Shown here: positions 55,742 to 64,000 of the stretch, one piece after another
Layout: each line of letters begins with the position of its first letter
How positions within the stretch are numbered: the first letter of the stretch is position 1
Origin: Nostocoides sp. Soil756
GTDB lineage: Bacteria; Actinomycetota; Actinomycetes; Actinomycetales; Dermatophilaceae
NCBI RefSeq assembly: GCF_001428065.1
Contig: NZ_LMSE01000004.1
Coordinates: 309,677 to 373,676 of the forward strand
Direction of reading: 5' to 3'
DNA: 64,000 nucleotides
The notes under the pieces: model-generated
Told to the model about the DNA's origin: nothing
Seen by the model: only the letters and a program-made list of their open reading frames with translations
Database searches by the model: none
Program-made: the position numbers and the translations under genes

Positions 55742-55787
55742 CGTCCGCGGCACCGGCCGCCCCTCGGGGTGGCCGGCGCCGCGGACG
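55742..55787 (+). terminator. hairpin between rpsD and rpoA
   Basis: A 10-bp stem (55742-55751 with 55778-55787), one mismatch, then CCGGCC/GGCCGG around a GC-rich loop. It may partly terminate before rpoA, setting a separate level for the polymerase subunit. Confidence 0.6.
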
Positions 55788-55885
55788 CAGCCTGACCCAC
55801 GGACCGAGTGGGGGCAGGAGCCGGGGTCGCGCCCGGCGTACACGCGGCGTCAAATAGCGGTCGCCCGTGGGAAGGAAGAACCACC

Positions 55886-56920
55886 GTGCTCATCGCACAG
55901 CGTCCCGTCCTCAGTGAGAGCGTCGTCTCCGACAACCGGAGCCGCTTCGTCATCGAGCCCCTCGAGCCCGGCTTCGGCTACACGCTCGGCAACACCCTCC
56001 GTCGCACCCTGCTCTCGAGCATCCCGGGCGCGGCCGTCACCAGCATCCGCATCGACGGGGTGCTCCACGAGTTCTCCACGATCCCCGGGGTCAAGGAGGA
56101 CGTCACCGAGATCATCCTGAACATCAAGACCCTGGTCGTCTCCTCCGAGCACGACGAGCCGGTCGTGATGTACCTGCGCAAGCAGGGCGCCGGCCCCGTC
56201 ACCGCCGCCGACATCGCGCCGCCGGCCGGCGTCGAGGTCCACAACCCCGACCTGCACATCGCGACGCTCAACGACAAGGGCACCGTCGAGATGGAGCTCA
56301 CCGTCGAGCGTGGCCGCGGCTACGTCTCCGCCGTCCAGAACAAGGCCGGCGACCAGGAGATCGGCCGCATCCCGGTCGACTCGATCTACAGCCCGGTTCT
56401 GAACGTGACCTACAAGATCGAGGCCACCCGCGTCGAGCAGCGCACCGACTTCGACCGCCTCGTCATCGACGTCGAGACCAAGAGCTCGATGGCCCCGCGC
56501 GACGCGCTGGCCTCGGCCGGCAAGACCCTCGTCGAGCTGTTCGGCCTGGCCCGTGAGCTCAACGTCGAGGCCGAGGGCATCGACATGGGCCCGTCGCCCA
56601 CCGACGCCGCGCTCGCGGCCGACCTGGCGCTGCCCATCGAGGACCTCGACCTCACCGTCCGGTCCTACAACTGCCTCAAGCGCGAGGGCATCCACACCGT
56701 GGGTGAGCTCGTGGGTCGCAGCGAGGCCGACCTGCTCGACATCCGCAACTTCGGCGCGAAGTCGATCGACGAGGTCAAGGCCAAGCTGGTCGGCATGGGT
56801 CTGGCCCTCAAGGACAGCCCCCCCGGGTTCGACCCGAGCCTGATCGCCGACCGCTACGACGACTTCACCTTCGGTGAGGGCGAGGACGACTCGGCGTTCG
56901 CCGAGGACGAGCAGCTCTGA
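55886..56920 (+). CDS. rpoA: DNA-directed RNA polymerase subunit alpha
   Basis: A 344-residue subunit. The N-terminal assembly domain has [20 protein letters not shown] and [20 protein letters not shown]. The C-terminal DNA-contacting domain carries [19 protein letters not shown] and [23 protein letters not shown] at 55886 with GAAGGAAG upstream is preferred. An acidic tail ends the protein. Confidence 0.98.
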   Translation: MLIAQRPVLSESVVSDNRSRFVIEPLEPGFGYTLGNTLRRTLLSSIPGAAVTSIRIDGVLHEFSTIPGVKEDVTEIILNIKTLVVSSEHDEPVVMYLRKQGAGPVTAADIAPPAGVEVHNPDLHIATLNDKGTVEMELTVERGRGYVSAVQNKAGDQEIGRIPVDSIYSPVLNVTYKIEATRVEQRTDFDRLVIDVETKSSMAPRDALASAGKTLVELFGLARELNVEAEGIDMGPSPTDAALAADLALPIEDLDLTVRSYNCLKREGIHTVGELVGRSEADLLDIRNFGAKSIDEVKAKLVGMGLALKDSPPGFDPSLIADRYDDFTFGEGEDDSAFAEDEQL

Positions 56921-56957
56921 CCCACGCCTCCAGGCAGAAAAACCAAGGAGATACGCA

Positions 56958-57668
56958 ATGCCCACCCCCACCAAGGGTCCCCGTCTCGGAGGCGGTCCCG
57001 CTCACGAGCGGCTCATCCTCGCGAACCTCGCGACCTCGCTCTTCGAGCACGACCGCATCACGACCACCGAGGCCAAGGCCAAGCGCCTGCGCCCGCTGGC
57101 CGAGCGGCTCGTGACCTTCGCCAAGCGCGGCGACCTCTCGGCCCGTCGCCGGGTCATGACCGTCATCCGTGACAAGGGCGTCGTGCACCGCCTCTTCGTC
57201 GAGATCGGCCCCGACATGGCCGAGCGTCCGGGCGGCTACACCCGCATCACCAAGATCGGCCCGCGCAAGGGCGACAACGCCCCCATGGCGGTCATCGAGC
57301 TCGTCCGAGAGCCCGTCGCCAAGAAGGCCACCGTCAAGGAGGCCGAGGGCGCCACCAAGCGTGCGGCCAAGGACGACGCGGCCCAGCGCGAGGCCGCACA
57401 GGCCGAGGCCCAGCTGGCCGAGACCGAGACGGCCGCGACCGAGTCGACGGAGCTGCCCGCGGGCGCGGTCGCCGCGACCGAGGACGGCAGCGCCCCCGAG
57501 GGCTACACCGTCAAGGGCAACGCCGACTCCGGCAAGTACCACGTCGAGGGTTCGCAGTGGTACGACCAGACGGTCGCCGAGTTCTGGTTCAAGGACGCGC
57601 AGGCCGCCGAGGCCGCCGGGTTCGAGCCGGCCGGTGGCGCCGCCAAGCAGGTCGAGGACGAGGCCTGA
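56958..57668 (+). CDS. rplQ: 50S ribosomal protein L17 with extra C-terminal domain
   Basis: A 236-residue L17, about twice the minimal length. Residues 1-118 are normal L17 ([20 protein letters not shown], then [20 protein letters not shown]). Residues ~119-165 are an Ala/Glu/Lys-rich linker. Residues 166-226 match the L4 C-terminal domain of this window at 47 of 61 positions. AAGGAGAT precedes the ATG. The extra domain probably sits at the ribosome surface near the tunnel exit; its role is unknown. Confidence 0.95.
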   Translation: MPTPTKGPRLGGGPAHERLILANLATSLFEHDRITTTEAKAKRLRPLAERLVTFAKRGDLSARRRVMTVIRDKGVVHRLFVEIGPDMAERPGGYTRITKIGPRKGDNAPMAVIELVREPVAKKATVKEAEGATKRAAKDDAAQREAAQAEAQLAETETAATESTELPAGAVAATEDGSAPEGYTVKGNADSGKYHVEGSQWYDQTVAEFWFKDAQAAEAAGFEPAGGAAKQVEDEA

Positions 57669-57692
57669 GCCTGCCCCGACCGGCATCGTGAA

Positions 57693-57723
57693 CGGCCCCT
57701 CTCCCCGCGTGGGAGAGGGGCCG
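57693..57723 (+). terminator. terminator after rplQ
   Basis: A perfect 13-bp stem (57693-57705 with 57711-57723) around CGCGT, 25 bp after the rplQ stop. It ends the rpoA-rplQ transcript. Confidence 0.85.
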
Positions 57724-57749
57724 TCGCGCGTGCGCCCTACGCTGGGGCG

Positions 57750-58592
57750 ATGACCGTGCGGCTCCGGATCGACCTCGCCTACGACGGCACCGGGTTCTCC
57801 GGGTGGGCCGCCCAGCCGGGGCTGCGCACCGTGGAGGGTGTGCTGTCGACGGCCCTGACCACGGTGCTGCGGGCTCCGGAGCCGGTGCGCCTCACCGTGG
57901 CCGGTCGCACCGACGCGGGGGTGCACGCGCGGGGCCAGGTGGCGCACGCCGACGTCGACCCCCAGGCCTTCGCGTCGCTGCCGGGGCGCTCGGACCGGTC
58001 CCCCGAGCTCGCGGCCGTCACCCGCCTCAACGGGGTGCTCCCGGGCGACGTCGTGGTGCGTGCGGTGGCACCGGCCGCGCCGGGCTTCGACGCCCGCTTC
58101 TCGGCCCTGCACCGCCGCTACCGCTACCGGCTCCTCGACGAGCCGGCGGCCCTGGACCCCCTGCGCCGCCACGACACGGTGGTGGTCCGCGACCGGCTCG
58201 ACGCGTCGGCCATGGACGACGCCGCCGGCACGCTGACCGGGCTGCGCGACTTCGCCGCCTTCTGCAAGCGCCGCGAGGGCGCCGGCACCGTGCGGACCCT
58301 GCTCGAGTACTCCTGGCGGCGCGCCGACGACGGCGTGCTCGAGGCCACGGTCGTGGCCGACGCCTTCTGCCACTCGATGGTGCGCGCGCTCGTCGGTGCC
58401 GTCGTGCCGGTGGGGGAGGGGCGCCGTCCCCGGGAGTGGCCGGCGCAGGTGCTGACCGCCGCGGTGCGCGACCCGGCCGTGAAGGTGATGCCCGCGCACG
58501 GGCTCTCGCTCGACGAGGTGACCTACCCGGCCGACGACGCGCTCGCTGCCCGCGCGCAGGAGGCCCGCGCCGTCCGCACCCTGCCGGACTGA
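57750..58592 (+). CDS. truA: tRNA pseudouridine(38-40) synthase TruA
   Basis: A 280-residue enzyme modifying U38-U40 in the anticodon arm. The catalytic Asp55 lies in AGRTDAGVHA, with YDGTGFSGWAAQP at the start and FCHSMVRALVGAVV near the end. TACGCT (57738-57743) ends 6 bases before the ATG and there is no Shine-Dalgarno, so the mRNA is probably leaderless. It has the usual place after rplQ. Confidence 0.95.
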   Translation: MTVRLRIDLAYDGTGFSGWAAQPGLRTVEGVLSTALTTVLRAPEPVRLTVAGRTDAGVHARGQVAHADVDPQAFASLPGRSDRSPELAAVTRLNGVLPGDVVVRAVAPAAPGFDARFSALHRRYRYRLLDEPAALDPLRRHDTVVVRDRLDASAMDDAAGTLTGLRDFAAFCKRREGAGTVRTLLEYSWRRADDGVLEATVVADAFCHSMVRALVGAVVPVGEGRRPREWPAQVLTAAVRDPAVKVMPAHGLSLDEVTYPADDALAARAQEARAVRTLPD

Positions 58593-58651
58593 GCGGCCGG
58601 GCCCGAAAGTGCGTGGAGCGGGCGGGCGTCGATCAGGGAGGATGGTCCCTC

Positions 58652-60346
58652 GTGGGACACCTCGACATCGGCTCCGTGAGCTTCTCGCTGCCCGACGGCC
58701 GGCCGCTGCTGCGGGACGTGGGCTTCCGGGTCGGGGAGGGCGCCAAGGTCGCTCTCATCGGACCCAACGGCACCGGGAAGACGACGCTGCTGCGGATCCT
58801 CGCCGGCGACTTCACGGCATCCGACGGCGCGGTGACCCGCAGCGGCGGCCTCGGCGTCATGCGGCAGTTCATCGGGCAGGTCCGCGACGGCTCCAGCGTG
58901 CGCGACCTGCTGGTGTCGGTGGCCCCGGACCCGGTGCGCCGCGCGGCCGCGGAGGTCGAGCGCGCCGAGCTGGCGATGATGGAGCGCGAGTCCGAGCAGG
59001 ACCAGCTCGACTACGCGCAGGCCCTCTCGGACTGGGGCGACGTGGGCGGCTACGAGTGGGAGACCCTCTGGGACGTCTGCACCGTCGCTGCCCTGGGGGT
59101 GCCGTTCGAGCAGGCGCAGTGGCGCGGTGTCACGACCCTGTCCGGCGGAGAGCAGAAGCGCCTCGTGCTCGAGGCGCTGCTGCGCGGGCCCGAGGAGGTG
59201 CTGCTGCTCGACGAGCCCGACAACTACCTCGACGTGCCGGCCAAGCGCTGGCTGGAGGAGCGGCTGGTGGAGTCGCCCAAGACGGTGCTCTTCGTCAGCC
59301 ACGACCGCGAGCTGCTCGACCGCGTCGCCACCCGCATCGCGACCCTCGAGCCGGGGCACGCCGGCAACACGGTGTGGGTGCATCCCGGTCGCTTCTCCAC
59401 CTACGAGCAGGCCCGGGCCGACCGCAACGACCGCCTCGACGAGCTGCGCCGCCGCTGGGACGAGGAGCACGTCAAGCTCAAGGAGCTCGTCGTCATGTAC
59501 CGGCAGAAGGCGACGTTCAACGACGGGCTCGCCTCCCGCCTGCGAGCGGCCGAGACCCGGCTGCGCAAGTTCGTCGAGGCCGGCCCGCCCGAGGCGGTGC
59601 CGCTGCGCCAGAAGGTGACGATGCGCCTCAGCGGCGGGCGCACCGCCAAGCGGGCCGTCGTGGCGACCGGGCTCGAGCTGAGGGTCGACGGGCAGCGGCT
59701 GGTGCAGCCCTTCGACGCCGAGCTCTGGTTCGGCGAGCGGGTCGGGGTGCTGGGCAGCAACGGCTCGGGCAAGTCGCACTTCCTACGGCTGCTGGCCGCG
59801 GGCGGCAGCGACCCCGACCGCGAGCACGAGCCGGTGGGCGACATCCGCCCCGCCCCGGTCGAGCACGCCGGGCGGGTGGTGCTGGGCTCGCGGGTGCGCC
59901 CCGGGTGGTTCGCCCAGACCCACGACCACGCGGCCCTGCACGGGCGGACCCTCCTGGAGATCCTGCACCGCGGCGACGAGCACCGGGCCGGGATGCCGCG
60001 CGAGCAGGCCGCCCGCGCGCTCGACCGGTACGGCCTGGCCGCCGCCGGTGAGCAGTCCTTCGACTCGCTCTCGGGCGGCCAGCAGGCCCGGCTGCAGATC
60101 CTGCTGCTCGAGCTGTCGGGAGCCACCCTGCTGCTGCTCGACGAGCCCACCGACAACCTCGACCTGCACTCGGCCGAGGCCCTCGAGGACGCCCTCGCCG
60201 CCTTCGAGGGCACCGTGGTGGCGGTGACCCACGACCGCTGGTTCGCCCGCGGCCTCGACCGCTTCCTGGTGTTCCGCCAGGACGGCACGGTGGCCGCCAC
60301 CGACGAGCCGGTGTGGGACGAGGGCCGGGTGGCGCGCTCGCGGTGA
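58652..60346 (+). CDS. ABC-F family ATPase
   Basis: A 564-residue protein with two ATPase cassettes and no membrane segment. NBD1 has GPNGTGKT (37-44), LSGGEQKR and LLLDEPDNYLD. NBD2 has GSNGSGKS, LSGGQQAR and LLLDEPTDNLD. The inter-domain helical linker (KELVVMYRQKATFNDG) is basic. ABC-F proteins act on ribosomes, either in translation or as antibiotic protection factors; which applies here cannot be told. GTG at 58652 follows GAGGAT by 8 bases, possibly leaderless. Confidence 0.88.
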   Translation: MGHLDIGSVSFSLPDGRPLLRDVGFRVGEGAKVALIGPNGTGKTTLLRILAGDFTASDGAVTRSGGLGVMRQFIGQVRDGSSVRDLLVSVAPDPVRRAAAEVERAELAMMERESEQDQLDYAQALSDWGDVGGYEWETLWDVCTVAALGVPFEQAQWRGVTTLSGGEQKRLVLEALLRGPEEVLLLDEPDNYLDVPAKRWLEERLVESPKTVLFVSHDRELLDRVATRIATLEPGHAGNTVWVHPGRFSTYEQARADRNDRLDELRRRWDEEHVKLKELVVMYRQKATFNDGLASRLRAAETRLRKFVEAGPPEAVPLRQKVTMRLSGGRTAKRAVVATGLELRVDGQRLVQPFDAELWFGERVGVLGSNGSGKSHFLRLLAAGGSDPDREHEPVGDIRPAPVEHAGRVVLGSRVRPGWFAQTHDHAALHGRTLLEILHRGDEHRAGMPREQAARALDRYGLAAAGEQSFDSLSGGQQARLQILLLELSGATLLLLDEPTDNLDLHSAEALEDALAAFEGTVVAVTHDRWFARGLDRFLVFRQDGTVAATDEPVWDEGRVARSR

Positions 60347-60389
60347 CGTCGAGGGCGGATGCGCCCGCGGGCCGGGGGCCCCCGACCGG

Positions 60390-61049
60390 TCAGCGGCCGA
60401 CGGTGACGTCGGCCCCGTCGAGCACCACGGCGAAGCCGGACGGGGTGGTCGTCACCGTTCGCAGTACCAGGCCGGCGGGGACGCCGGGCACCGGCTGCCG
60501 GATGGTGACCAGGGCCCGGGCGGCCGCCCCCACGACGGCGTCGAGGAAGGCCGGGCCGCCGAGGTCGACGGTCTCGGGCTCGATGAGCAGCTGCCCGCCG
60601 TCGGCCCGCACGGTGCCCGTGGCCCGGATGGTGACGGTGCGCCCGAGCAGGTCGGCGCTGCGGGTGATGCCGGCCCGGCCGCCGGGAGCGGCGTAGACGC
60701 TGGCGCCCGGCCCGATCTGCTCGGCCACGGTGGCGAAGGGAACGGTGGCCGAGACCCTGAGGGTGTCGGCGTGCAGCCCCTCGGGACCGAAACGCACCCC
60801 CGTGCCCCGGGCCCGGACGCCGGAGAGCCCGCCCTCGGCCGACACCAGGTCGCTGCTGCTGAGCTCGACCGACCCGAGCCAGGTCTCGTCGGCGGCCAGG
60901 TCGGCCGGGGGAGCGTCGGTGCCGGTGGGGGTGGCCGACGGGCGCGGCACGGCCGGAGCCGCCCCGGAGCCGAGCGAGGCCAGCAGGACGGCCGCGCCGA
61001 CCACGAGGACGACCAGGGTCGAGACGACCCCGAGGAGGAACTGCTTCAT
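60390..61049 (-). CDS. DUF2993 family membrane-anchored lipid-binding protein
   Basis: A 219-residue protein with an N-terminal signal anchor (about residues 4-27), a Pro/Thr/Ala linker, then a DUF2993 (LmeA-like) domain. The mycobacterial relative LmeA binds phosphoinositides and supports lipomannan growth in the envelope. Here function is inferred only from family. The ATG overlaps the photolyase-like stop by 4 bp. It is the last gene of the minus-strand operon. Confidence 0.75.
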   Translation of the reverse strand: MKQFLLGVVSTLVVLVVGAAVLLASLGSGAAPAVPRPSATPTGTDAPPADLAADETWLGSVELSSSDLVSAEGGLSGVRARGTGVRFGPEGLHADTLRVSATVPFATVAEQIGPGASVYAAPGGRAGITRSADLLGRTVTIRATGTVRADGGQLLIEPETVDLGGPAFLDAVVGAAARALVTIRQPVPGVPAGLVLRTVTTTPSGFAVVLDGADVTVGR

Positions 61050-62275
61050 CGTCGGGTTCCCTTCCGCCAGGCGGTGAAGGACGTGAGGCGCTGCGTGCCG
61101 GGCCGCTCGAGCCACGGCCAGGGATGCAGCTCGGCGAGGTCCAGGAGGCCGCCCCGGCGCGCGAAGCCCGGGACCGGTGCGTAGGTGACCGCCAGACGTC
61201 GCCGGCCCAGCTCCTCCGGCACCGGCCCGAGCCGGACCTCGACGTCCCGTCGCGCCGCGAGGTCGGCGAGGCACTCGGCCAGGAAGACGAGCCGCTTGCC
61301 CGAGAGGCGCAGCCGCTCCAGGAGCGGGGCGTCGAAGACGAACACCACGGGCAGGTCCGGGTGGGCGGCCAGGGCGGGGTCGCCGTCGCCGAGGGACTCG
61401 GCGGTCAGCCAGACCGCCTCCGCGACACCGCTGGACTCCACCGCGGCCGGCCCCGGGCCTGGCCCCGCGCCCGGGCCCGACCCGTGCTCGAGCGGGCCGT
61501 CGGTGACGTGCGCGCCCGGGGCGGCGTCGGGCCAGTCCTGCACGGGGCAGGCCGCGCTCAGTGGGCAGGACCGGCAGAGCTGCGGCGCCCGCTTCTCGAC
61601 CTGCCACCGGCTGAAGCCGTAGGGCCGGCCGGTGCCCGCACCGACCGTCCACTGCCAGCCGAGCCGGTTCGCGGCGCGGGAACCGTCGAGGAGGTGGCGG
61701 AAGAAGCCGTCCTCGCCCTCGCGCCAGTCGCGCCCGCTGCGCACGCTCCAGTGCGAGGCCCACCACATCCGGGTCTGGTTCACCAGCCACCCGTCGGCCT
61801 CGAGCCGGTCACGGACCCAGGCGAGGCACGCCATGTCGTCCTCCCACGCCGGGGGAACGGCCGGGACGGAGGGCTGGTACCGCAGGGGCGTACGCGTGCC
61901 GGAGCCCACCCGGGCGTAGACGTGGCGGGCGTACTCCTGCCACAGCAGCTCGTCGCGGTACCGGCGGCGGTCGCCGGGCGGGGCGTCGGCCACGGCCTCC
62001 CAGAGCTCGGGCAGGTGCACCAGCCCGTGCCGCACGTACGGCGACATCCCGGTGGCGCCACGACGGCTCGGCGGCAGCACCGTGGAGCGGGAGCGGGCGT
62101 AGCCGTCGATGTCGAGGGTGGCGAGCGCGGTGTCGGCGGCGCGCTGGCCGCCACGGTGTCCGCCGGCCCGGACGCCCGCGGCGCCCTCGAGGGTGAGGTG
62201 GCCGAGGTGGTCGGCGACCCAGGCCGTCACGCCGTCGCGGTCGGCGACCTCGGGCAGGGGCGGGAGAACGGCCAC
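61046..62275 (-). CDS. photolyase-like FAD-binding protein with swapped domain order
   Basis: A 409-residue protein. The N-terminal ~245 residues look like the helical FAD domain that is normally C-terminal in photolyases (MSPYVRHGLVHLPELWEA, LLWQEYARHVY, MWWASHW, LGWQWTVGAGTGRPYG). Then a cysteine cluster CRSCPLSAACP may bind a metal or FeS cluster. The C-terminal ~110 residues (LPVVFVFDAPLLERLRLSGK) resemble the α/β antenna domain that is normally N-terminal. GTG at 62275 is preferred, 19 bp after the MFS stop; ATG at 62347 is possible. DNA repair or photoreception is likely but unproven. Confidence 0.75.
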   Translation of the reverse strand: MAVLPPLPEVADRDGVTAWVADHLGHLTLEGAAGVRAGGHRGGQRAADTALATLDIDGYARSRSTVLPPSRRGATGMSPYVRHGLVHLPELWEAVADAPPGDRRRYRDELLWQEYARHVYARVGSGTRTPLRYQPSVPAVPPAWEDDMACLAWVRDRLEADGWLVNQTRMWWASHWSVRSGRDWREGEDGFFRHLLDGSRAANRLGWQWTVGAGTGRPYGFSRWQVEKRAPQLCRSCPLSAACPVQDWPDAAPGAHVTDGPLEHGSGPGAGPGPGPAAVESSGVAEAVWLTAESLGDGDPALAAHPDLPVVFVFDAPLLERLRLSGKRLVFLAECLADLAARRDVEVRLGPVPEELGRRRLAVTYAPVPGFARRGGLLDLAELHPWPWLERPGTQRLTSFTAWRKGTRR

Positions 62276-62294
62276 CTCGCCACCCTGCCACCGA

Positions 62295-63611
62295 TCAGGC
62301 CGGCGCCCCCGCCCCCGGTGCCGAGGGAACAGGGGTGGCGACCTCACGGGCCCGCTCGGAGCGGCGGGCCGGCAGGTAGAGCCCCACGCCGAGCAGGCTG
62401 ATGGCGCCGGCGGTGACCATCGCGACCTGGAGGCCGGCGTGGTCGGCGAGTGCCCCGACGGCGGGGGCCGCCACGGCGAACGCCAGGAAGGCCACCATCG
62501 AGTTCATCGAGAGCACCGTGGAACGGTTGCCCGCATCGGCCTCGCGGTGCAGCAGGGCGGCGTGCGGGGCGCCGTTCATCCCGTGCATCGAGTAGGTGAA
62601 CAGGTACGCGGCGACCAGCCCCACCGGGCCCACAGCCAGCCCCATCACGACCGCCCCGACGGCGTTGAGCACCCGGCCGAGCATCGCGGCGCGGGCGACC
62701 CCGAGGCGGCCCGAGGCGACCCCGGCCAGCCAGGACCCGGCGGCGAAGATGCCCCAGCCCGCCGCCGCGACCGGCCCGACGACGGCGCCGGCGGCGCGGG
62801 CCGACCTCAGCAGCTCCTCGAGGCGCAGCGGCATCAGCGACTCGAAGACGATCATGCCGACCGACCAGAAGAGCTCGACCCCGACGAGCGCCAGCAGCAC
62901 CCGGTTGGTGCCGAGCAGGCGCAGCCCGTCGGCGACCACGCGGGGGGAGCGACGCCCCTCCGCCAGCGCCTCGCGCAGGCGGGCGCGCCGGTCGCCGCCG
63001 GCGGGGCGCGGCTCGTGCACGAGGAGGGCCGCAGCCACCAGGTGCACGACGTTGAGGGTGGCGAAGACCCAGACGGCGGTGTCGAGAGCGTGCCCGGGGT
63101 GGCCGAGGCGCGCGGCCGGGTCCCACCAGATGAGGCCGCCCGAGATGAGCGCCCCGACGGCGATGGCACCGCCGAGGATGGTGCCGGTGCGCGAGAGCTG
63201 CTGGTCGACGTCGGCCCCGGGACGCTCGGCGTGCACGGCGTCGACGAACCAGGCCTCGAGGGGCCCGGAGTCCAGGGCCCGGAAGGCGCCGGTCAGCACG
63301 GCGGCGACGGCGAAGGTGACGAAGGAGTCGGCCAGCGCGTAGGCGAGCCCGGCGGCGACGTTGACCGCCGCGGCCGCGAGGTACACGGGGCGGCGGCCCA
63401 CCGCGTCGGCGAACCCGCTGGTCGGCAGCTCGAGCAGGAAGGTCGTGACGCCGGTGACCGACGCGATGGTGGCGGCCTCGGTGATGCTGAGGCCGCGCCC
63501 GGTCTGGACCAGCACGAGGATGCCCACGACCAGGCCGACCGGGAACCAGCGGGTCCCCGTGAGCAGGTAGAGCCGGCGTTGCGCCTCCTGCGCGGTCAGG
63601 GGCGCGGTCAT
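62295..63611 (-). CDS. MFS transporter
   Basis: A 438-residue major facilitator with about 12 hydrophobic spans. It has the loop 2-3 signature GFADAVGRRPVYL (G-x-x-D-x-x-G-R-R) and a central cytosolic loop with EPRPAGGDRRARLRE. The ATG at 63611 overlaps the stop of the upstream HTH gene by 4 bp, suggesting joint control. Substrate unknown; drug export is the usual guess for this type. Confidence 0.85.
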   Translation of the reverse strand: MTAPLTAQEAQRRLYLLTGTRWFPVGLVVGILVLVQTGRGLSITEAATIASVTGVTTFLLELPTSGFADAVGRRPVYLAAAAVNVAAGLAYALADSFVTFAVAAVLTGAFRALDSGPLEAWFVDAVHAERPGADVDQQLSRTGTILGGAIAVGALISGGLIWWDPAARLGHPGHALDTAVWVFATLNVVHLVAAALLVHEPRPAGGDRRARLREALAEGRRSPRVVADGLRLLGTNRVLLALVGVELFWSVGMIVFESLMPLRLEELLRSARAAGAVVGPVAAAGWGIFAAGSWLAGVASGRLGVARAAMLGRVLNAVGAVVMGLAVGPVGLVAAYLFTYSMHGMNGAPHAALLHREADAGNRSTVLSMNSMVAFLAFAVAAPAVGALADHAGLQVAMVTAGAISLLGVGLYLPARRSERAREVATPVPSAPGAGAPA

Positions 63612-64000
63612 CCGCGCTCGCCCCCGCGGGGGGCCCGGTCGAGGTCGATGGGGTAGAGCACGGTGTAGGCGGCCACCCGGCGCGCCTCGGGGTTGCCCTG
63701 CCCCACGCGGCGGTACCGGCTGACCACCTCGGCCAGCTCGCGCCGCATCTGCTCGACCTGCTCCGCCGTGGCCAGGACGTAGGAGTCGCTGAGGCCGAGA
63801 GCGTCGCGCCAGTCGAGCGGCCACGCCTGCTCGACGTCGAGCCAGCGCTCGTAGCGGTCAGTGAGGTGACGGATGTAGTCGCGCGAGAGCCAGTTGAGCG
63901 CGGTCTCGGCATCCTCGTCGCCGACCATGTCGGAGGCCCAGTAGGAGTGCGAGTGGGTGGCCGCGCGCCACAGCCGCCGCTTCCCCTCGCCGTCGCCGGT
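63608..64000 (-). CDS. partial helix-turn-helix (ArsR-like) regulator, C-terminal part
   Basis: The gene runs off the right edge; its N-terminus is outside the window. The visible ~130 residues begin in frame before HSHSYWASDMVGDEDAETAL and continue through WLSRDYIRHLTDRYERWLDV to AAYTVLYPIDLDRA. This matches my memory of the C-terminal dimerisation region of winged-helix ArsR-type proteins near MFS genes, but the DNA-binding domain is not visible. It is the first visible gene of the minus-strand operon and may regulate the MFS gene. Confidence 0.6.
   Translation of the reverse strand, partial: TGDGEGKRRLWRAATHSHSYWASDMVGDEDAETALNWLSRDYIRHLTDRYERWLDVEQAWPLDWRDALGLSDSYVLATAEQVEQMRRELAEVVSRYRRVGQGNPEARRVAAYTVLYPIDLDRAPRGGERG

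Overview
The window is about 64 kb of high-GC actinobacterial chromosome carrying the main ribosomal-protein and transcription block. The mycobacterial-type rpoB and rpoA, short-type adenylate kinase, zinc forms of S14 and L36, Mce lipid-import genes and the frequent GTG/TTG starts with 4-bp ATGA/GTGA overlaps all point to Actinomycetota. A Micrococcales member (Intrasporangiaceae-like) is my best guess; the family assignment is inference.

Left edge (1-3000): a minus-strand operon of an aspartate-type aminotransferase, a DUF5709 acidic protein and adenosine deaminase, with a 31-bp direct repeat beyond it. Region 3000-7380: tRNA-Trp, secE, nusG, rplK, rplA, then a promoter, L10 leader, rplJ and rplL. 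Region 7480-18320: a complete, tightly overlapping Mce operon (ATPase, two YrbE permeases, six MCE proteins, two Mce-associated proteins) lying between rplL and rpoB. Region 18440-26190: rpoB-rpoC, with nested inverted repeats at their junction and a strong terminator after rpoC.

Region 26200-31505: a GNAT gene, then rpsL-rpsG-fusA-tuf. Region 31500-34031: an accessory patch of GNAT and LysR genes facing a divergent EamA exporter, with a T-N11-A palindrome between them. Region 34100-44330: the S10, spc and related ribosomal operons, rpsJ to rplO. Region 44370-53490: secY-adk, then two insertions into the usual adk-map-infA order. The first is a minus-strand DUF559/AbiEi-like gene flanked by two related, arm-covarying palindromes. 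The second, after map, is the methylmalonyl-CoA mutase operon (mutA-mutB-meaB). Region 53500-58600: infA, rpmJ, rpsM, rpsK, rpsD, rpoA, rplQ and truA. Region 58650-64000: an ABC-F ATPase, then a minus-strand operon of a truncated HTH regulator, an MFS transporter, a photolyase-like protein with swapped domain order and a DUF2993 lipid-binding protein.

The most unusual observations are: the DUF559 gene between covarying palindromes; the same ~61-residue C-terminal domain (47 of 61 residues identical by hand count) appended to both L4 and L17; the whole Mce operon inside the rplL-rpoB interval; the nested inverted repeat spanning the rpoB stop codon; and a CGATTTGG promoter box shared by three ribosomal-protein promoters. 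I saw no CRISPR array, IS element, prophage or rRNA gene.
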